Virus record (IMG/VR): IMGVR_UViG_3300044451_000175
Location: 1 to 64,000 of that record
Length of the DNA: 64,000 nt
DNA from: a virus
Direction: 5' to 3' (one strand)
Shown here: in pieces, positions 41,048 to 49,831 of the stretch
How the letters are laid out: each line of letters starts with the position of its first letter
Numbering within the stretch: the stretch's first letter is position 1
The notes under the pieces: generated by a model
What the model saw: only the letters and a program-made list of their open reading frames with translations
Database searches by the model: none
Told to the model about the DNA's origin: nothing
Made by a program: the position numbers and the translations under genes

Positions 41048-41481
41048 ATGTTCCCGTCAAGATCATCGCGGTTTCGGATCGCTACATCCCGCAGTACAAG
41101 ACCGAAGGTGCCGCTTGCGCCGACGCCGTCGCGTACTTGCCGGACAGACTGATGATCCCCCCGAAAAAGGTCGCCAAGATCCCTCTGGGGTTCAGCATCG
41201 CTCTCCCGCTCGGTTGGGAGATGCAGATCCGGTCGCGGAGCGGTCATGCCAGCAAAGGGATCATCGTCGCAAACGGCATCGGAACCATAGATTCCGATTA
41301 CAGAGGTCCGGTTACCACACTCCTCTATAATTCAACGGACGAATCGTTCTTCGTTGAAGATGGCGACCGTGTGGCTCAGGTGAGTATCCAGCCGACACCT
41401 CGTATCGTGTGGGAACGAACGGAGTTTCTGGAACAGACCGTAAGAGGTGAAGGTGGCTTTGGATCAACAGGAAACAAGTAG
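41044..41481 (+). CDS. dut: dUTP diphosphatase
   Basis: 145 residues with the five trimeric dUTPase motifs: A-A-C-A-D-A-V (1), R-S-R-S-G-H-A (2), N-G-I-G-T-I-D-S-D-Y-R-G (3), R-V-A-Q-V-S-I-Q-P (4) and R-G-E-G-G-F-G-S-T-G (5). It hydrolyses dUTP to dUMP and keeps uracil out of DNA. The GTG start overlaps the preceding stop. Confidence 0.92.
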   Translation: MNVPVKIIAVSDRYIPQYKTEGAACADAVAYLPDRLMIPPKKVAKIPLGFSIALPLGWEMQIRSRSGHASKGIIVANGIGTIDSDYRGPVTTLLYNSTDESFFVEDGDRVAQVSIQPTPRIVWERTEFLEQTVRGEGGFGSTGNK

Positions 41482-41500
41482 GTTCAAAGGCGAGAACGCA

Positions 41501-41740
41501 ATGGACGATGCCCGGCAACAATTGTCGGACATGATGGTCAAGGACATGATCGCCGAGATCGACGCCGACACCATTCGGCGTTACAAGCTCGGTCAGCGGA
41601 TCGTTCAGACCGAACACGGCCCCGAATGGACTTACTTCGTGGACGCGAACAACAAGGTGGTTGACCAGAACGGGTTCCTGCTCGACAACGAGGGCTGCCC
41701 GACTGGTCAACGCGGGACATTTACATCTGGAGTTGAATGA
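41501..41740 (+). CDS. Small unknown protein
   Basis: 79 residues from MDDARQQL; a GTG 54 nt upstream in the same frame is possible. Acidic helical first half, and a Gly/Asn-containing beta second half. It overlaps the next gene's start by 4 nt. No family. Confidence 0.5.
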   Translation: MDDARQQLSDMMVKDMIAEIDADTIRRYKLGQRIVQTEHGPEWTYFVDANNKVVDQNGFLLDNEGCPTGQRGTFTSGVE

Positions 41741-41991
41741 AGGCTTACGTCGCATTGACAATTGCAAACGAGATCGACGGGCGGGCAACGGTGGTAAGGG
41801 CCGACAAAGCGTCCGCGTCCCGCGAAAAGCTTGAAGAGTGGATGAGATCACGTCAGTCAAGTTGGCGCGAACAGATCCGTCTCGGCCCGCCCCCGCAACA
41901 GGGGTTCAACGTGGGCAACCAACCCCCTCAGACCATCATCGACTGTGTCTGTCAGACGCAAGTCATCGAAATCGAAGTTGACGAAAACTAA
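41737..41991 (+). CDS. Small unknown protein
   Basis: 84 residues. An N-terminal alpha/beta part (M-K-A-Y-V-A-L-T-I-A-N-E-I-D-G), a Gly/Pro/Gln-rich loop, and C-V-C near the end. Coupled to the previous gene by an ATGA overlap. No family. Confidence 0.5.
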   Translation: MKAYVALTIANEIDGRATVVRADKASASREKLEEWMRSRQSSWREQIRLGPPPQQGFNVGNQPPQTIIDCVCQTQVIEIEVDEN

Positions 41992-41999
41992 GGAGGACC

Positions 42000-42743
42000 G
42001 TGCCTACAGACAAGATCCCGCACAACCCGCTTGAGGGAGATAGGCCAGAAATCACCCTCAACCTGCACGACGGCAGCGATGAGCAGGTGAGTATCGTCGT
42101 CGTTCACAAGGACCGGCCCGAATACCTGAACATATGCCTTCAATCCATTGCGACGTGCAGCTACAACAACAATTACGAGTTGATTGTTGTCGATAACGCA
42201 TCGGGGAAAGAGTCGCAGGAATACCTCGATGACATTCAGGGCGACGTGAAGGTCATTCGCAACTCTACGAATCTGTACTTCTCGGCAGCCGCGAACAAGG
42301 GCGCACAGGCGGCAGACAAAGCCTCCAAGTACCTCGTCTTCATGCACCCGGATGTGGTTGTCCTCAACCCCGCGTGGCTCGACCTGATGATCAGCGTCAG
42401 CGAATCCACCAAGAGCGGACTCGTCGGACTGGAACAGGGTCGATACCTTTTCGGTTCGCAGAAGGTGGACTTCATTCAGGAATGGTGCATGCTGATGACC
42501 AAAGAGTGCTTCAAGGACGTTGGCCCGTGGCCGGAAGAACTACCGCAGATCGGCCACAGCTTCCTGATGACCGTGAAGGCCACTCAGAAGGGTTACCGCC
42601 CGCAGATGATGTCTACGGCGGTTTGCCACCACTACAAATCCTTCAGCTTGGACATCAACGAATTTGAGAGGATGACCGAGAAGGCGATGACGACGATCCC
42701 GAAACTGATCTCGGTCGCGCAGAGTATCCCGGTCGGTCGATAA
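42000..42743 (+). CDS. Family 2 glycosyltransferase
   Basis: 247 residues from GTG with GGAGGA upstream. The GT-A fold is readable: S-I-V-V-V-H-K-D-R-P-E-Y-L, L-I-V-V-D-N-A-S-G and F-M-H-P-D-V-V-V (the D-x-D-like donor motif). It transfers a sugar from a nucleotide donor to an unknown acceptor. It might decorate virion or host-surface glycans. Confidence 0.82.
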   Translation: MPTDKIPHNPLEGDRPEITLNLHDGSDEQVSIVVVHKDRPEYLNICLQSIATCSYNNNYELIVVDNASGKESQEYLDDIQGDVKVIRNSTNLYFSAAANKGAQAADKASKYLVFMHPDVVVLNPAWLDLMISVSESTKSGLVGLEQGRYLFGSQKVDFIQEWCMLMTKECFKDVGPWPEELPQIGHSFLMTVKATQKGYRPQMMSTAVCHHYKSFSLDINEFERMTEKAMTTIPKLISVAQSIPVGR

Positions 42744-42751
42744 GGAGTCAG

Positions 42752-43216
42752 ATGGGCAATCCGAAAAGGCACATCATGGGCAGTGACATTTTCATTGCCC
42801 GTCCGGTCATGGACACCGAACACAATCGAGTCACTTTCACGGTTTGGCAGGGACACGGTTACAACCAACCGGCCGAGCATTACGACGAGATCCAAGTCAA
42901 CTTCTATTCGGCCCCTGATGTCATTTTGCAATACTCGAACGGCAACACCACAAAAGACGAGTGGCGTCGGTACTTCAGGTACAACTTCAAGGACTTGAAT
43001 CTTGTTTCAAAAGAGCAGGATTTGCTCGCCGAGTATTTCGTCTACACCTACAGTTACGGCGAGTTCAAAGACGAGCATTTCGCTTACGACGACCCCGAAC
43101 TCGAACGCGACATTCCGATGGGCAAGTTCGCCGGCAAGACTCTGGAAGAAGTAGCTGAGTACAAGCGGCTGAACAAGTACCAGTTCAAGTCGAACTTCAA
43201 ACCCCGCGATTCTTGA
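42752..43216 (+). CDS. Unknown protein, 154 residues
   Basis: A single mixed domain with many aromatic residues (Y-F-V-Y-T-Y-S-Y-G-E-F) and a charged helical end. AGGAG precedes the ATG. Its end overlaps the convergent minus-strand gene by 20 nt. No family is recognised. Confidence 0.55.
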   Translation: MGNPKRHIMGSDIFIARPVMDTEHNRVTFTVWQGHGYNQPAEHYDEIQVNFYSAPDVILQYSNGNTTKDEWRRYFRYNFKDLNLVSKEQDLLAEYFVYTYSYGEFKDEHFAYDDPELERDIPMGKFAGKTLEEVAEYKRLNKYQFKSNFKPRDS

Positions 43217-43586
43217 ACGGGTCAACCAACACCCAACGTCGGCCGATTTTCTCGTAGCCGACTTTGGCACAGGCTTTCTTGTTTCTGGTTTTGCTGCAAA
43301 GTGTGTCGCAGGCCGAACGTTTTCTTTCGTTGAAGCATGCGTTTTTCAGAGCATCTATCTGCTCTTGGGTCAAAGGCTTGAAGTGATCGCCGTAGGCGTC
43401 CCAGGCCGCTTGTGCGGCCTGTGCGACCGGCTTGCTGTTCAGACCGAGTTCGTTGCCGGTTGGCAAGCCGGCCATCTGCGCGGCCACTTCCGCCCCGCTT
43501 TTGGCTAAGGCACCGAGCCAGCCCCACCCTTCGTCTTGTCGCTTTTCACGTTCGATCAGCCACTCTGAGAACTTCATGGTATTCAT
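43197..43586 (-). CDS. Protein with capsid-targeting-like N-terminus
   Basis: 129 residues beginning MNTMKFSEWLIEREKRQDEG: the shared motif followed by a L-I-E triplet that fits T4-type prohead cleavage. A hydrophobic Gly/Ala stretch (about 20-45) and two Cys pairs near the end follow (A-C-F-N-E, A-C-D-T-L-C, K-A-C). Start overlaps the upstream gene's stop (ATGA) with AAGG before it. Its role as capsid cargo is inferred. Confidence 0.65.
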   Translation of the reverse strand: MNTMKFSEWLIEREKRQDEGWGWLGALAKSGAEVAAQMAGLPTGNELGLNSKPVAQAAQAAWDAYGDHFKPLTQEQIDALKNACFNERKRSACDTLCSKTRNKKACAKVGYEKIGRRWVLVDPFKNRGV

Positions 43587-44020
43587 TTCGGCACCTTGTT
43601 TTTGATGAAATCGACCCACGCCTCGTGGTGGTGGGTCAGCGGCGGGTGTTTGGTGTAGCAGGCCGCGTAAGCCATGCAGAAGTTTTCTTCGTCGTTGTCT
43701 TGGTTCTGTTTCTTGTTCTTCTTGGCACAGGCCGTCCACGCCTTCTTCAGTTCCGGCGTCATCAACTTTTCCCACACCATGTGGCCGATCTCGTGTAGTG
43801 TGGTGAACTCGCGGCCGTAATTCCACGGGCCGGCGACCGTCACGGTCTTCCCTTTGATCAACCCGATGTGTTCGTCGTCGCCCTTCAGGGTGTTGCCTGG
43901 GACGTACTTGAACTTGAACCCTTTCATGAGGTCCGCGTGTTTCTTGGGAAGCTTCTTCAACATCGCCTTGATGTTGCGTTCTTCCTCTTCCGCTTCTAAA
44001 AGGAACTGACTGAAGTCCAT
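43583..44020 (-). CDS. Zinc metallopeptidase-like protein with capsid-targeting-like N-terminus
   Basis: 145 residues: MDFSQFLLEAEEEERN (motif with a L-L-E triplet), then a domain with L-H-E-I-G-H-M-V-W-E, the H-E-x-x-H-x-x-W-E zinc site, near 76-85, and a later N-F-C-M-A-Y-A-A-C-Y helix and H-H-H near the end. The third ligand is not certain. It would be a small zincin. TATATAC stands 4 nt before the start, and the gene is divergent from 44037. Confidence 0.72.
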   Translation of the reverse strand: MDFSQFLLEAEEEERNIKAMLKKLPKKHADLMKGFKFKYVPGNTLKGDDEHIGLIKGKTVTVAGPWNYGREFTTLHEIGHMVWEKLMTPELKKAWTACAKKNKKQNQDNDEENFCMAYAACYTKHPPLTHHHEAWVDFIKNKVPK

Positions 44021-44036
44021 GATCGTATATAGATTG
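44021..44036. promoter_or_regulatory. Divergent promoter-like element between two motif genes
   Basis: Only 16 nt separate the two start codons. GTATATAG can be read both ways: TATATAC four nt before the minus-strand ATG and TATATAG four nt before the plus-strand ATG. There is no room for Shine-Dalgarno sites, so the transcripts would be leaderless. Confidence 0.5.
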
Positions 44037-44831
44037 ATGCTAAACTCGTTTTCAAACTGGTTCCGCGTAGATGAGGCCGCGAACGTGGAATATCAGGAAG
44101 GTCTTGTCGCTTCGTTCTTTTCCAAGCGGATCGCCGAAGCCGTCAAGAAGTTCTTCGAGGAGGACCGGCGGGAGTCTCTGCCGTACTACCTTTCTCAGAT
44201 CGTCACTGGTGACGTGAAGGACGATGTCGGCGTTTTCCCAATCCCTTCGCAGATCGGGCGTGTCAGTCTGACGCCCGATTTCAGCGGCTGGAAGGTCGAG
44301 TTGAAACCCGCCAACGAGCGAACCTATGCGTTCGCCGGCGCGGGGAACATCGGCATCCCGTATGACAAGTCGGTTCTGAGAAACGCCCAGTCTTTTGAAG
44401 ACCCGGCGGTTGACGGCATGTTGAGTCGCATGGACGACCAACTCGTTCACGAGTGCAGCCACATTTCCACCTCGAAGATCGGGGACGACGCAACGATTAA
44501 GGGCAAGCCCTACTGGGAGAGGTTTCAAAAGGGAAGCCCGGAATACGCAGAGGCTCAGATCAAGTATTACACCGATCCGGGCGAGGTTCGCGCTCACGCC
44601 CGTCAATACGCGAACATTTATCTGAAACGATACGGGAGCGACTTCGACCGTCGCAAGTTCGAGCAGATGGCGTGGAGCGACAACAAGTTGCACAGGTTCG
44701 TAAATCGGCTCAGGGATAAGGGTGTTCAGGGGCAGTTCCCGCAGTTGAGCGAGAGGATGTCTAAGGCGTATTCGGACTTCATGAGTTCGGTGGAATACTT
44801 TGTGGACCAGGGACGGATTATTTTCAGTTGA
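44037..44831 (+). CDS. Zinc metallopeptidase-like protein with capsid-targeting-like N-terminus
   Basis: 264 residues beginning MLNSFSNWFRVDEAAN, matching the motif loosely. A zincin site H-E-C-S-H is near 140 (H-E-C-S-H-I-S-T), with D-P-G-E-V-R-A-H-A-R near 180 as the probable third-ligand or support helix. An ATG 18 nt upstream is in frame but lies on the divergent element. It would be delivered with the virion if the motif works as in T4. Substrate unknown. Confidence 0.7.
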   Translation: MLNSFSNWFRVDEAANVEYQEGLVASFFSKRIAEAVKKFFEEDRRESLPYYLSQIVTGDVKDDVGVFPIPSQIGRVSLTPDFSGWKVELKPANERTYAFAGAGNIGIPYDKSVLRNAQSFEDPAVDGMLSRMDDQLVHECSHISTSKIGDDATIKGKPYWERFQKGSPEYAEAQIKYYTDPGEVRAHARQYANIYLKRYGSDFDRRKFEQMAWSDNKLHRFVNRLRDKGVQGQFPQLSERMSKAYSDFMSSVEYFVDQGRIIFS

Positions 44832-44850
44832 GCGACCCTACAATACAGGC

Positions 44851-45558
44851 ATGGGCAAAGCTTCAAAAGCATCAAAAAATCCAAAAGGCGAGAAACCAAT
44901 GTCTCCTCGTCGCAACTCAACCGGGTCGTACCGACTCGAATTCCTCAACCCCGCTCAGAAGCTCGCTTGGGCCACAATCGATTCACACGACGTGTGTTTC
45001 CTTGTGGGTCCGGCCGGTACGGGCAAGACACAACTGGCGACCGCTTACGCGATCCAGAGGTTCTTGGCCGGCGAGTGCCGCAAGATCTTCATCACTCGAC
45101 CGATTGTCGAGGCCGAAGAGAAGTTGGGGTTCCTTCCGGGGTCGTTCGAGGAAAAGGTCTACCCGTACATGCTGCCGATCTACGACTCCATCGAAAAGTG
45201 TGTCGGTCTAGACACCCCGATGGCCGAGAAGATCAAGAAGTGTCTCGAAGTCGCGCCGCTGGCGTACATGAGGGGTAGAACCCTTGAGAGTGCCGTGTGT
45301 ATCCTTGACGAAGCCCAAAACTGCACACGCAGCCAAATCAAACTGTTCCTCACCCGTCTCGGTGCCGACTCGAAGATGATTGTCACCGGCGACCCGATGC
45401 AGAGCGATTTGCGTGGCGGTACCGAAGGACTCGAAGACGTTCTGGACGATCTCTCCGATCTCGAAGGAATCGGCATCGTGGAAATGAAGGCCGACGCCAT
45501 CGTCCGTCACCCGCTGGTCGGAAAGATCATCGAGAGATTCGAGAGGCCGCGTGAATGA
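44851..45558 (+). CDS. phoH: PhoH-like ATPase
   Basis: 235 residues. A basic N-terminus (1-25) then P-loop G-P-A-G-T-G-K-T (53-60), the ...I-L-D-E-A-Q-N Walker B region and T-G-D-P-M-Q sensor motif typical of PhoH. Common in large phages and proposed to act on RNA or in phosphate stress, role unsettled. TACAATAC ends 4 nt before this ATG and no Shine-Dalgarno site is present; a longer in-frame start exists but overlaps the previous gene. Confidence 0.88.
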   Translation: MGKASKASKNPKGEKPMSPRRNSTGSYRLEFLNPAQKLAWATIDSHDVCFLVGPAGTGKTQLATAYAIQRFLAGECRKIFITRPIVEAEEKLGFLPGSFEEKVYPYMLPIYDSIEKCVGLDTPMAEKIKKCLEVAPLAYMRGRTLESAVCILDEAQNCTRSQIKLFLTRLGADSKMIVTGDPMQSDLRGGTEGLEDVLDDLSDLEGIGIVEMKADAIVRHPLVGKIIERFERPRE

Positions 45559-45959
45559 ACGCACTCTACGATAAAGGCCGTCAGAAGTTCTTGGAAGGGG
45601 CCGTCGCTTGGTTGACCGACGACATCAAGTGTTGTCTGGTCAACGGCACCGATTACACCGTTAACCTCGGCTCTGACGAATTTCTCTCCGACATTCCCGG
45701 TGCGGCGATCATCGCCACCAGTGGCAATTTGGCTTCCAAGACAAGCACTGGTGGTGTCGCGGACGCCGCCGACATCAATTTCACAGCGGTTAGCGGCGAC
45801 CAAATCGACGCAATTGTGATCTACAAGGACACCGGCTCGGACGCCACCAGTCCGTTGCTGCTCTACTGTGACAGCGGCGTCGGCTTGCCTTTTACTCCTA
45901 TCGGATCTGACATCCTTCTCGGATGGGAAAACGGGTCCACGAAGATTTTCAAGCTGTAG
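45555..45959 (+). CDS. Phage virion-type structural protein
   Basis: 134 residues beginning M-N-A-L-Y-D-K-G-R-Q-K-F-L-E-G, then L-V-N-G-T-D-Y-T-V-N-L, S-G-N-L-A-S-K-T, G-V-A-D-A-A-D-I-N-F-T-A-V-S-G-D and I-V-I-Y-K-D-T-G. This layout is familiar from many phage genomes, where it lies in structural modules. It is probably a tail or head decoration component. The start overlaps the phoH stop (ATGA). The assignment is from pattern memory. Confidence 0.65.
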   Translation: MNALYDKGRQKFLEGAVAWLTDDIKCCLVNGTDYTVNLGSDEFLSDIPGAAIIATSGNLASKTSTGGVADAADINFTAVSGDQIDAIVIYKDTGSDATSPLLLYCDSGVGLPFTPIGSDILLGWENGSTKIFKL

Positions 45960-45991
45960 CAATTTAGCGTAAGTCTGCTGTAAATAGGACG

Positions 45992-48067
45992 ATGGCAGAC
46001 ATCGATCAAGTAGACGACACTGGTAGCGAAGAAGCGGTGGGAAGTCCGACTTTGGGCTTTCTTTACATCGGCGGCGGCACCATCTACGTCGGTAGCATTG
46101 GTAGTAACGTACCAAGCAACCGACTGGATTTTCCGCTGGAGCTTTCTTGGTCCGTTAACAAGACGATCTCCTCCAAGCTCAGTTTCGAGTGGTCGGTAGG
46201 GGAACAGCCGAACTATTGGTTCCGTGTCGTCGGCGATTGCCAGCAGACCGACCAGTGCAGTTCTTCGATGCCGATCAGCACCCCTCAGCGTTGCATGCAG
46301 GGGTCTTACTTCATGACGATGGTGTTGGCGACATCCCCACAAGACGTGTGCCGTCAGCTTTCCAAGAGCAATTTCGTTTGGCGTATCACGGAGATGGGGC
46401 GGTTTTCCACCCCTGCGAACGCCGAAACAGCAAGGGCGATGGCAGACGCGGGGTTGATCGACCTCAACTGTAACACCCTGATTCCGGTTCCGTTCTCGCA
46501 GTTCGCCGACTGCTTGCAATTCAACTTGTCGGGCGACGAAGTCGTCGCTGTCGGCGGTTACATGAAGGTGTACGACACCTTCTTCAGCTACGAAGGCACG
46601 GGCGGTTTCGCGATCTCAGGATCGGCCGAAAGCCCAGACCCGAACGAACTGGAAGGGAGCGGCGGGTTCCACCTCGGCGGCGGCGCGACCTACACGTCTA
46701 CTCAGTTCAACTACGTTGGAAGTGGCGGATTCCACATCGGCGGCGGTGCGTCGAATACGAGCAGTCAGTTCAACGTTTCCGGCAGCGGCGGGATTCACGT
46801 CGGCGGCAGTGCGGACGTTACTTCTACGCAGTTCGATGCGGAAGGCGAAGGCGGATTCCATCTAGGCGGCAGTGCCGAATCCGTAGTCAGGTTGTCGTTC
46901 ACTTCGAGCGGGTACGGAATTTTCGGCCCCACTTTTGCGGGCGTCCAGTTGAAGGGTTCTGCGGCCGTCGCCGCACAATACTACTTCAGCTACGAAGGGA
47001 CGGGCGGGTTCCACATCGGCGGGTCCGGTGTCGGCGCGAGCAGTCAATTCAACGCAGAGGGCAGCGGCGGGTTCCACATCGGCGGTGAAGTTTTGACGAC
47101 TTCCCCCGATTACAACCCCGAAGGTAGTGGCGGGTTTGAACTCGGCGGCGGTGCCGAGTCGTCTTTCAGTCTGGAGGCGTCCGGCAGCGGCGGCGCTCAC
47201 CTGGGCGGCAGTGCGTTGACTTCTTTGAAGTTGCCGGCGGTTGGTAGTGGCGGGTTCCACATCGGCGGCGGCGGGTTGGGCAACAGGTTCTTCGGTAGCG
47301 GCGGCTTCCACTTGGGCGGCAGTGCCGTTGTCGATTCGACTTGGAAGGGCGAGTACATTGACGAGGCCGGTTGGGACGCCGTTTGTTTGGATCTTTCTCC
47401 GAACTTCGGTGCGGGGACGCCGACCCTTTATGTTCCGACCGTATCGACCGTGAATGTTTGCGGTGCGAGGGGCATACCCACTAGCTTGCAAGTGGTTCAG
47501 AATTTCTCCGGGTCGAAGTTGCTGGACAACTTCCTGACCCGCAACGGACTGACCTTCCCGAACATTTTGAAGATCAGCTATCGCCGGTCCAGTGGGACTT
47601 GGCACGGCACATACCAGTACCGTGGTGCGGCCAACGACGTTTCGCGCGAGCGGTGGAACTTCTTCGTGGAGTTCGGTTGTGTGTCGGACGCCTACGGCCT
47701 TTCGGTTTCGCCGGTTTGGAAGTTCGACTTCAACGTGACGCGGGTCAACGAGCAGAGCGGACTCAGCTTCGACACGCGGATCTTGTCGTATTTCAATACC
47801 GAACCGCTGTCTGGCTACTTTAACAAGAATGGCGTGGACCTGAACCTGGGATTGAATCCGAAGACGAAGGTCTTGAACATCATTTCCTCGAACGCGGTTC
47901 TCCAAGAGGTGACGCTGTTCGACGGCATCGGACTTTTCTCGCCGGCCGCGTGGGGAACGAAGGACTTCCAGTACCGCGTACAACTGGTCGGCACCTTCAG
48001 TCAGTCGCCGAGCTACGACATCTTCCCGGTCTTCCCGAAACCGGAGGAGTACGCAGTAACAGTTTGA
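45992..48067 (+). CDS. Glycine-rich repeat protein, probable fibre or spike
   Basis: 691 residues. An N-terminal module (about 1-190) is followed by ~11 repeats of ~21 residues, each with G-S-G-G-F-H-[IL]-G-G-[GS] as core (about 200-450), then a C-terminal domain of about 230 residues. Regular Gly-Gly-Phe-His repeats suggest a beta-solenoid, as in tail fibres and adhesins. A TGTAAAT -10-like element and AGGA lie upstream. It is the largest structural candidate; receptor unknown. Confidence 0.65.
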   Translation: MADIDQVDDTGSEEAVGSPTLGFLYIGGGTIYVGSIGSNVPSNRLDFPLELSWSVNKTISSKLSFEWSVGEQPNYWFRVVGDCQQTDQCSSSMPISTPQRCMQGSYFMTMVLATSPQDVCRQLSKSNFVWRITEMGRFSTPANAETARAMADAGLIDLNCNTLIPVPFSQFADCLQFNLSGDEVVAVGGYMKVYDTFFSYEGTGGFAISGSAESPDPNELEGSGGFHLGGGATYTSTQFNYVGSGGFHIGGGASNTSSQFNVSGSGGIHVGGSADVTSTQFDAEGEGGFHLGGSAESVVRLSFTSSGYGIFGPTFAGVQLKGSAAVAAQYYFSYEGTGGFHIGGSGVGASSQFNAEGSGGFHIGGEVLTTSPDYNPEGSGGFELGGGAESSFSLEASGSGGAHLGGSALTSLKLPAVGSGGFHIGGGGLGNRFFGSGGFHLGGSAVVDSTWKGEYIDEAGWDAVCLDLSPNFGAGTPTLYVPTVSTVNVCGARGIPTSLQVVQNFSGSKLLDNFLTRNGLTFPNILKISYRRSSGTWHGTYQYRGAANDVSRERWNFFVEFGCVSDAYGLSVSPVWKFDFNVTRVNEQSGLSFDTRILSYFNTEPLSGYFNKNGVDLNLGLNPKTKVLNIISSNAVLQEVTLFDGIGLFSPAAWGTKDFQYRVQLVGTFSQSPSYDIFPVFPKPEEYAVTV

Positions 48068-48090
48068 AAACCATGAATTTGGAGGAATGA

Positions 48091-48687
48091 ATGATTGAAA
48101 CGCTTGCAACCACACTGATCGTCATCTTCTGTGTGTTGATCTTCTTGGCCCAGTCAGCGGGCATAGCCAGTTTCTTTTTCTTGCTCTCGCAGAACCGCAA
48201 GTTGGCGGCTGCGAACGCCCAGTTGTTGGCCGACGCTGTACAACGCGATGCGAATCACAAAAAGGTCGAAGACTTGTTCAAGGAACTGGTCGAATTGACC
48301 TCGAAGGGGGTCAACGCTCACGCGGCAGTTACGGATCAACAGAAGAAGATCGAGGACTCGTTGAAAGAGGTGGTCAACGGTCAGTTCCAACTCGCGAACC
48401 TCACGACCGAGGGCATCAAGGCCACCACTGAGTACGTCGGCAAGACCTCGAAGGCGATGACGGACAGCGTCTTCGACTTGATCGAGAAGAACACCGACGA
48501 CGTGTTGAAGCTGAACACCGAAAACGCCCAGAAGGTGTACGACTCGCTCTACGTCAACATCCAGATGATGAACTCTCTGATGAGTGCGATGGGTTACCGG
48601 CCGACCGGACCCGTCGAACCCGGCCTACAAGACCCGAAGCGGGGACAGAACTATTCCGCGCCACCGGCCCCATCCGAGGGCTTCTAA
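48091..48687 (+). CDS. Membrane-anchored coiled-coil protein
   Basis: 198 residues. An N-terminal transmembrane segment (about 5-33, L-I-V-I-F-C-V-L-I-F-L-A-Q-S-A-G-I-A-S-F) is followed by long helical/coiled-coil regions (about 35-160) and a Pro/Gly-rich tail. It resembles methyl-accepting or spanin-like stalk proteins only in shape. GGAGGAATGA precedes the ATG. No family is recognised. Confidence 0.65.
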   Translation: MIETLATTLIVIFCVLIFLAQSAGIASFFFLLSQNRKLAAANAQLLADAVQRDANHKKVEDLFKELVELTSKGVNAHAAVTDQQKKIEDSLKEVVNGQFQLANLTTEGIKATTEYVGKTSKAMTDSVFDLIEKNTDDVLKLNTENAQKVYDSLYVNIQMMNSLMSAMGYRPTGPVEPGLQDPKRGQNYSAPPAPSEGF

Positions 48688-48720
48688 CTCCCTAAAATGA
48701 AGATATGGCGGGGGTTAACG

Positions 48721-49680
48721 ATGAACTACAAGAGCTTCACCAGCCGTAGGGCTTTCGGCATCGAGCTTGAGACATCTCAGACGTTGTCGCAGAGCAAGAT
48801 CAAAAAACTGATTACCGAGAAGCACCACCGGCCGGTGACGGTCAAGGAGTTCATGCACTCCAAAAACAACCGCAACTGGCACGTTAAAACCGACGCCAGT
48901 TGCGGCGGTCCTGGGGAGAGCTATGGCCTCGAAGTGGCGAGCTACAAGGGGTCGGGCGTCGAAGACATGATCTCGATTGCAGACACGGCCCAACACCTTC
49001 GAGACAACGGTCTAAAGGTGAACCGGAACTGCGGCCTGCACGTCCACGCCGATGTCAGCGATTTCACAACTCAGCACGTCGGATTTTTGTTGGCGCGGTG
49101 GATCGCCATAGAGCCGTGGATCTTAAACGCGGTTCCGATCCGTCGCAGTTTCAGCGTTTACTGTCGCGGCCTGCGATACGTTCGGCCGCTCAAGGACAAG
49201 ATCTACACCGCAAACGAGCTTTGGGAACACTTCAAACCCGACAACCCCGCCTACACCAACGGCTTGTTCGGGTTGGAACTTCAAATGCCGCAGGACTACC
49301 GCCGGGTCGCTTTGAACTTGGTCAACTTCAACGACGAACACCTGAAGGCGCGTAAAAAGCGGTGTACGGTCGAGCTTCGGTTGCCGGAAGGAACGCTGCG
49401 GCGGGTTGATGTGAAAAACTGGCCCCGGTTCTTCGTCAATTTGGTTGACGCCGCGTTCCGAGACAAGAAGACCGTTCCGTTGACCGCCGAAACACTTGAC
49501 GAGTTTTTTGACGCCTGTGGGGTCGGTCACGAGGGCGATTTTTCCATCCTCAGTCCGGGCCTTCGGGAGACTAAACTCTGGCTCCTGCACCGTTTGCGAA
49601 AGTACCACTTCAAGCTCGATTCTAAGGCCATTGACGATTACATCCATCGGATGACTTGGCCCGAAAAACTGGCCTTCTGA
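48721..49680 (+). CDS. Amidoligase-family enzyme
   Basis: 319 residues. F-G-I-E-L-E-T (about 12-18), D-A-S-C-G-G-P-G-E-S-Y-G-L-E-V and N-R-N-C-G-L-H-V-H-A-D-V-S-D are the signature strands of the glutamine-synthetase/ATP-grasp-like amidoligase family. Such enzymes form amide bonds; in phages and their relatives roles are poorly known (peptide tagging or cell-wall chemistry are suggested). Start at 48721 preferred (GGGGG upstream). Confidence 0.7.
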   Translation: MNYKSFTSRRAFGIELETSQTLSQSKIKKLITEKHHRPVTVKEFMHSKNNRNWHVKTDASCGGPGESYGLEVASYKGSGVEDMISIADTAQHLRDNGLKVNRNCGLHVHADVSDFTTQHVGFLLARWIAIEPWILNAVPIRRSFSVYCRGLRYVRPLKDKIYTANELWEHFKPDNPAYTNGLFGLELQMPQDYRRVALNLVNFNDEHLKARKKRCTVELRLPEGTLRRVDVKNWPRFFVNLVDAAFRDKKTVPLTAETLDEFFDACGVGHEGDFSILSPGLRETKLWLLHRLRKYHFKLDSKAIDDYIHRMTWPEKLAF

Positions 49681-49831
49681 ACTCGTATATAATTGACTTG
49701 ACCGGGTTGACGAATTGTGTCATCTTGGTCACCAGACGAGTTTCTGCAAGTTGATTTAGGTCAACCGCAGTTTCTCGGCCTTACTACCGACTACTACCGA
49801 CAAGTACCGAACACTAACCCGAAGGACCACC

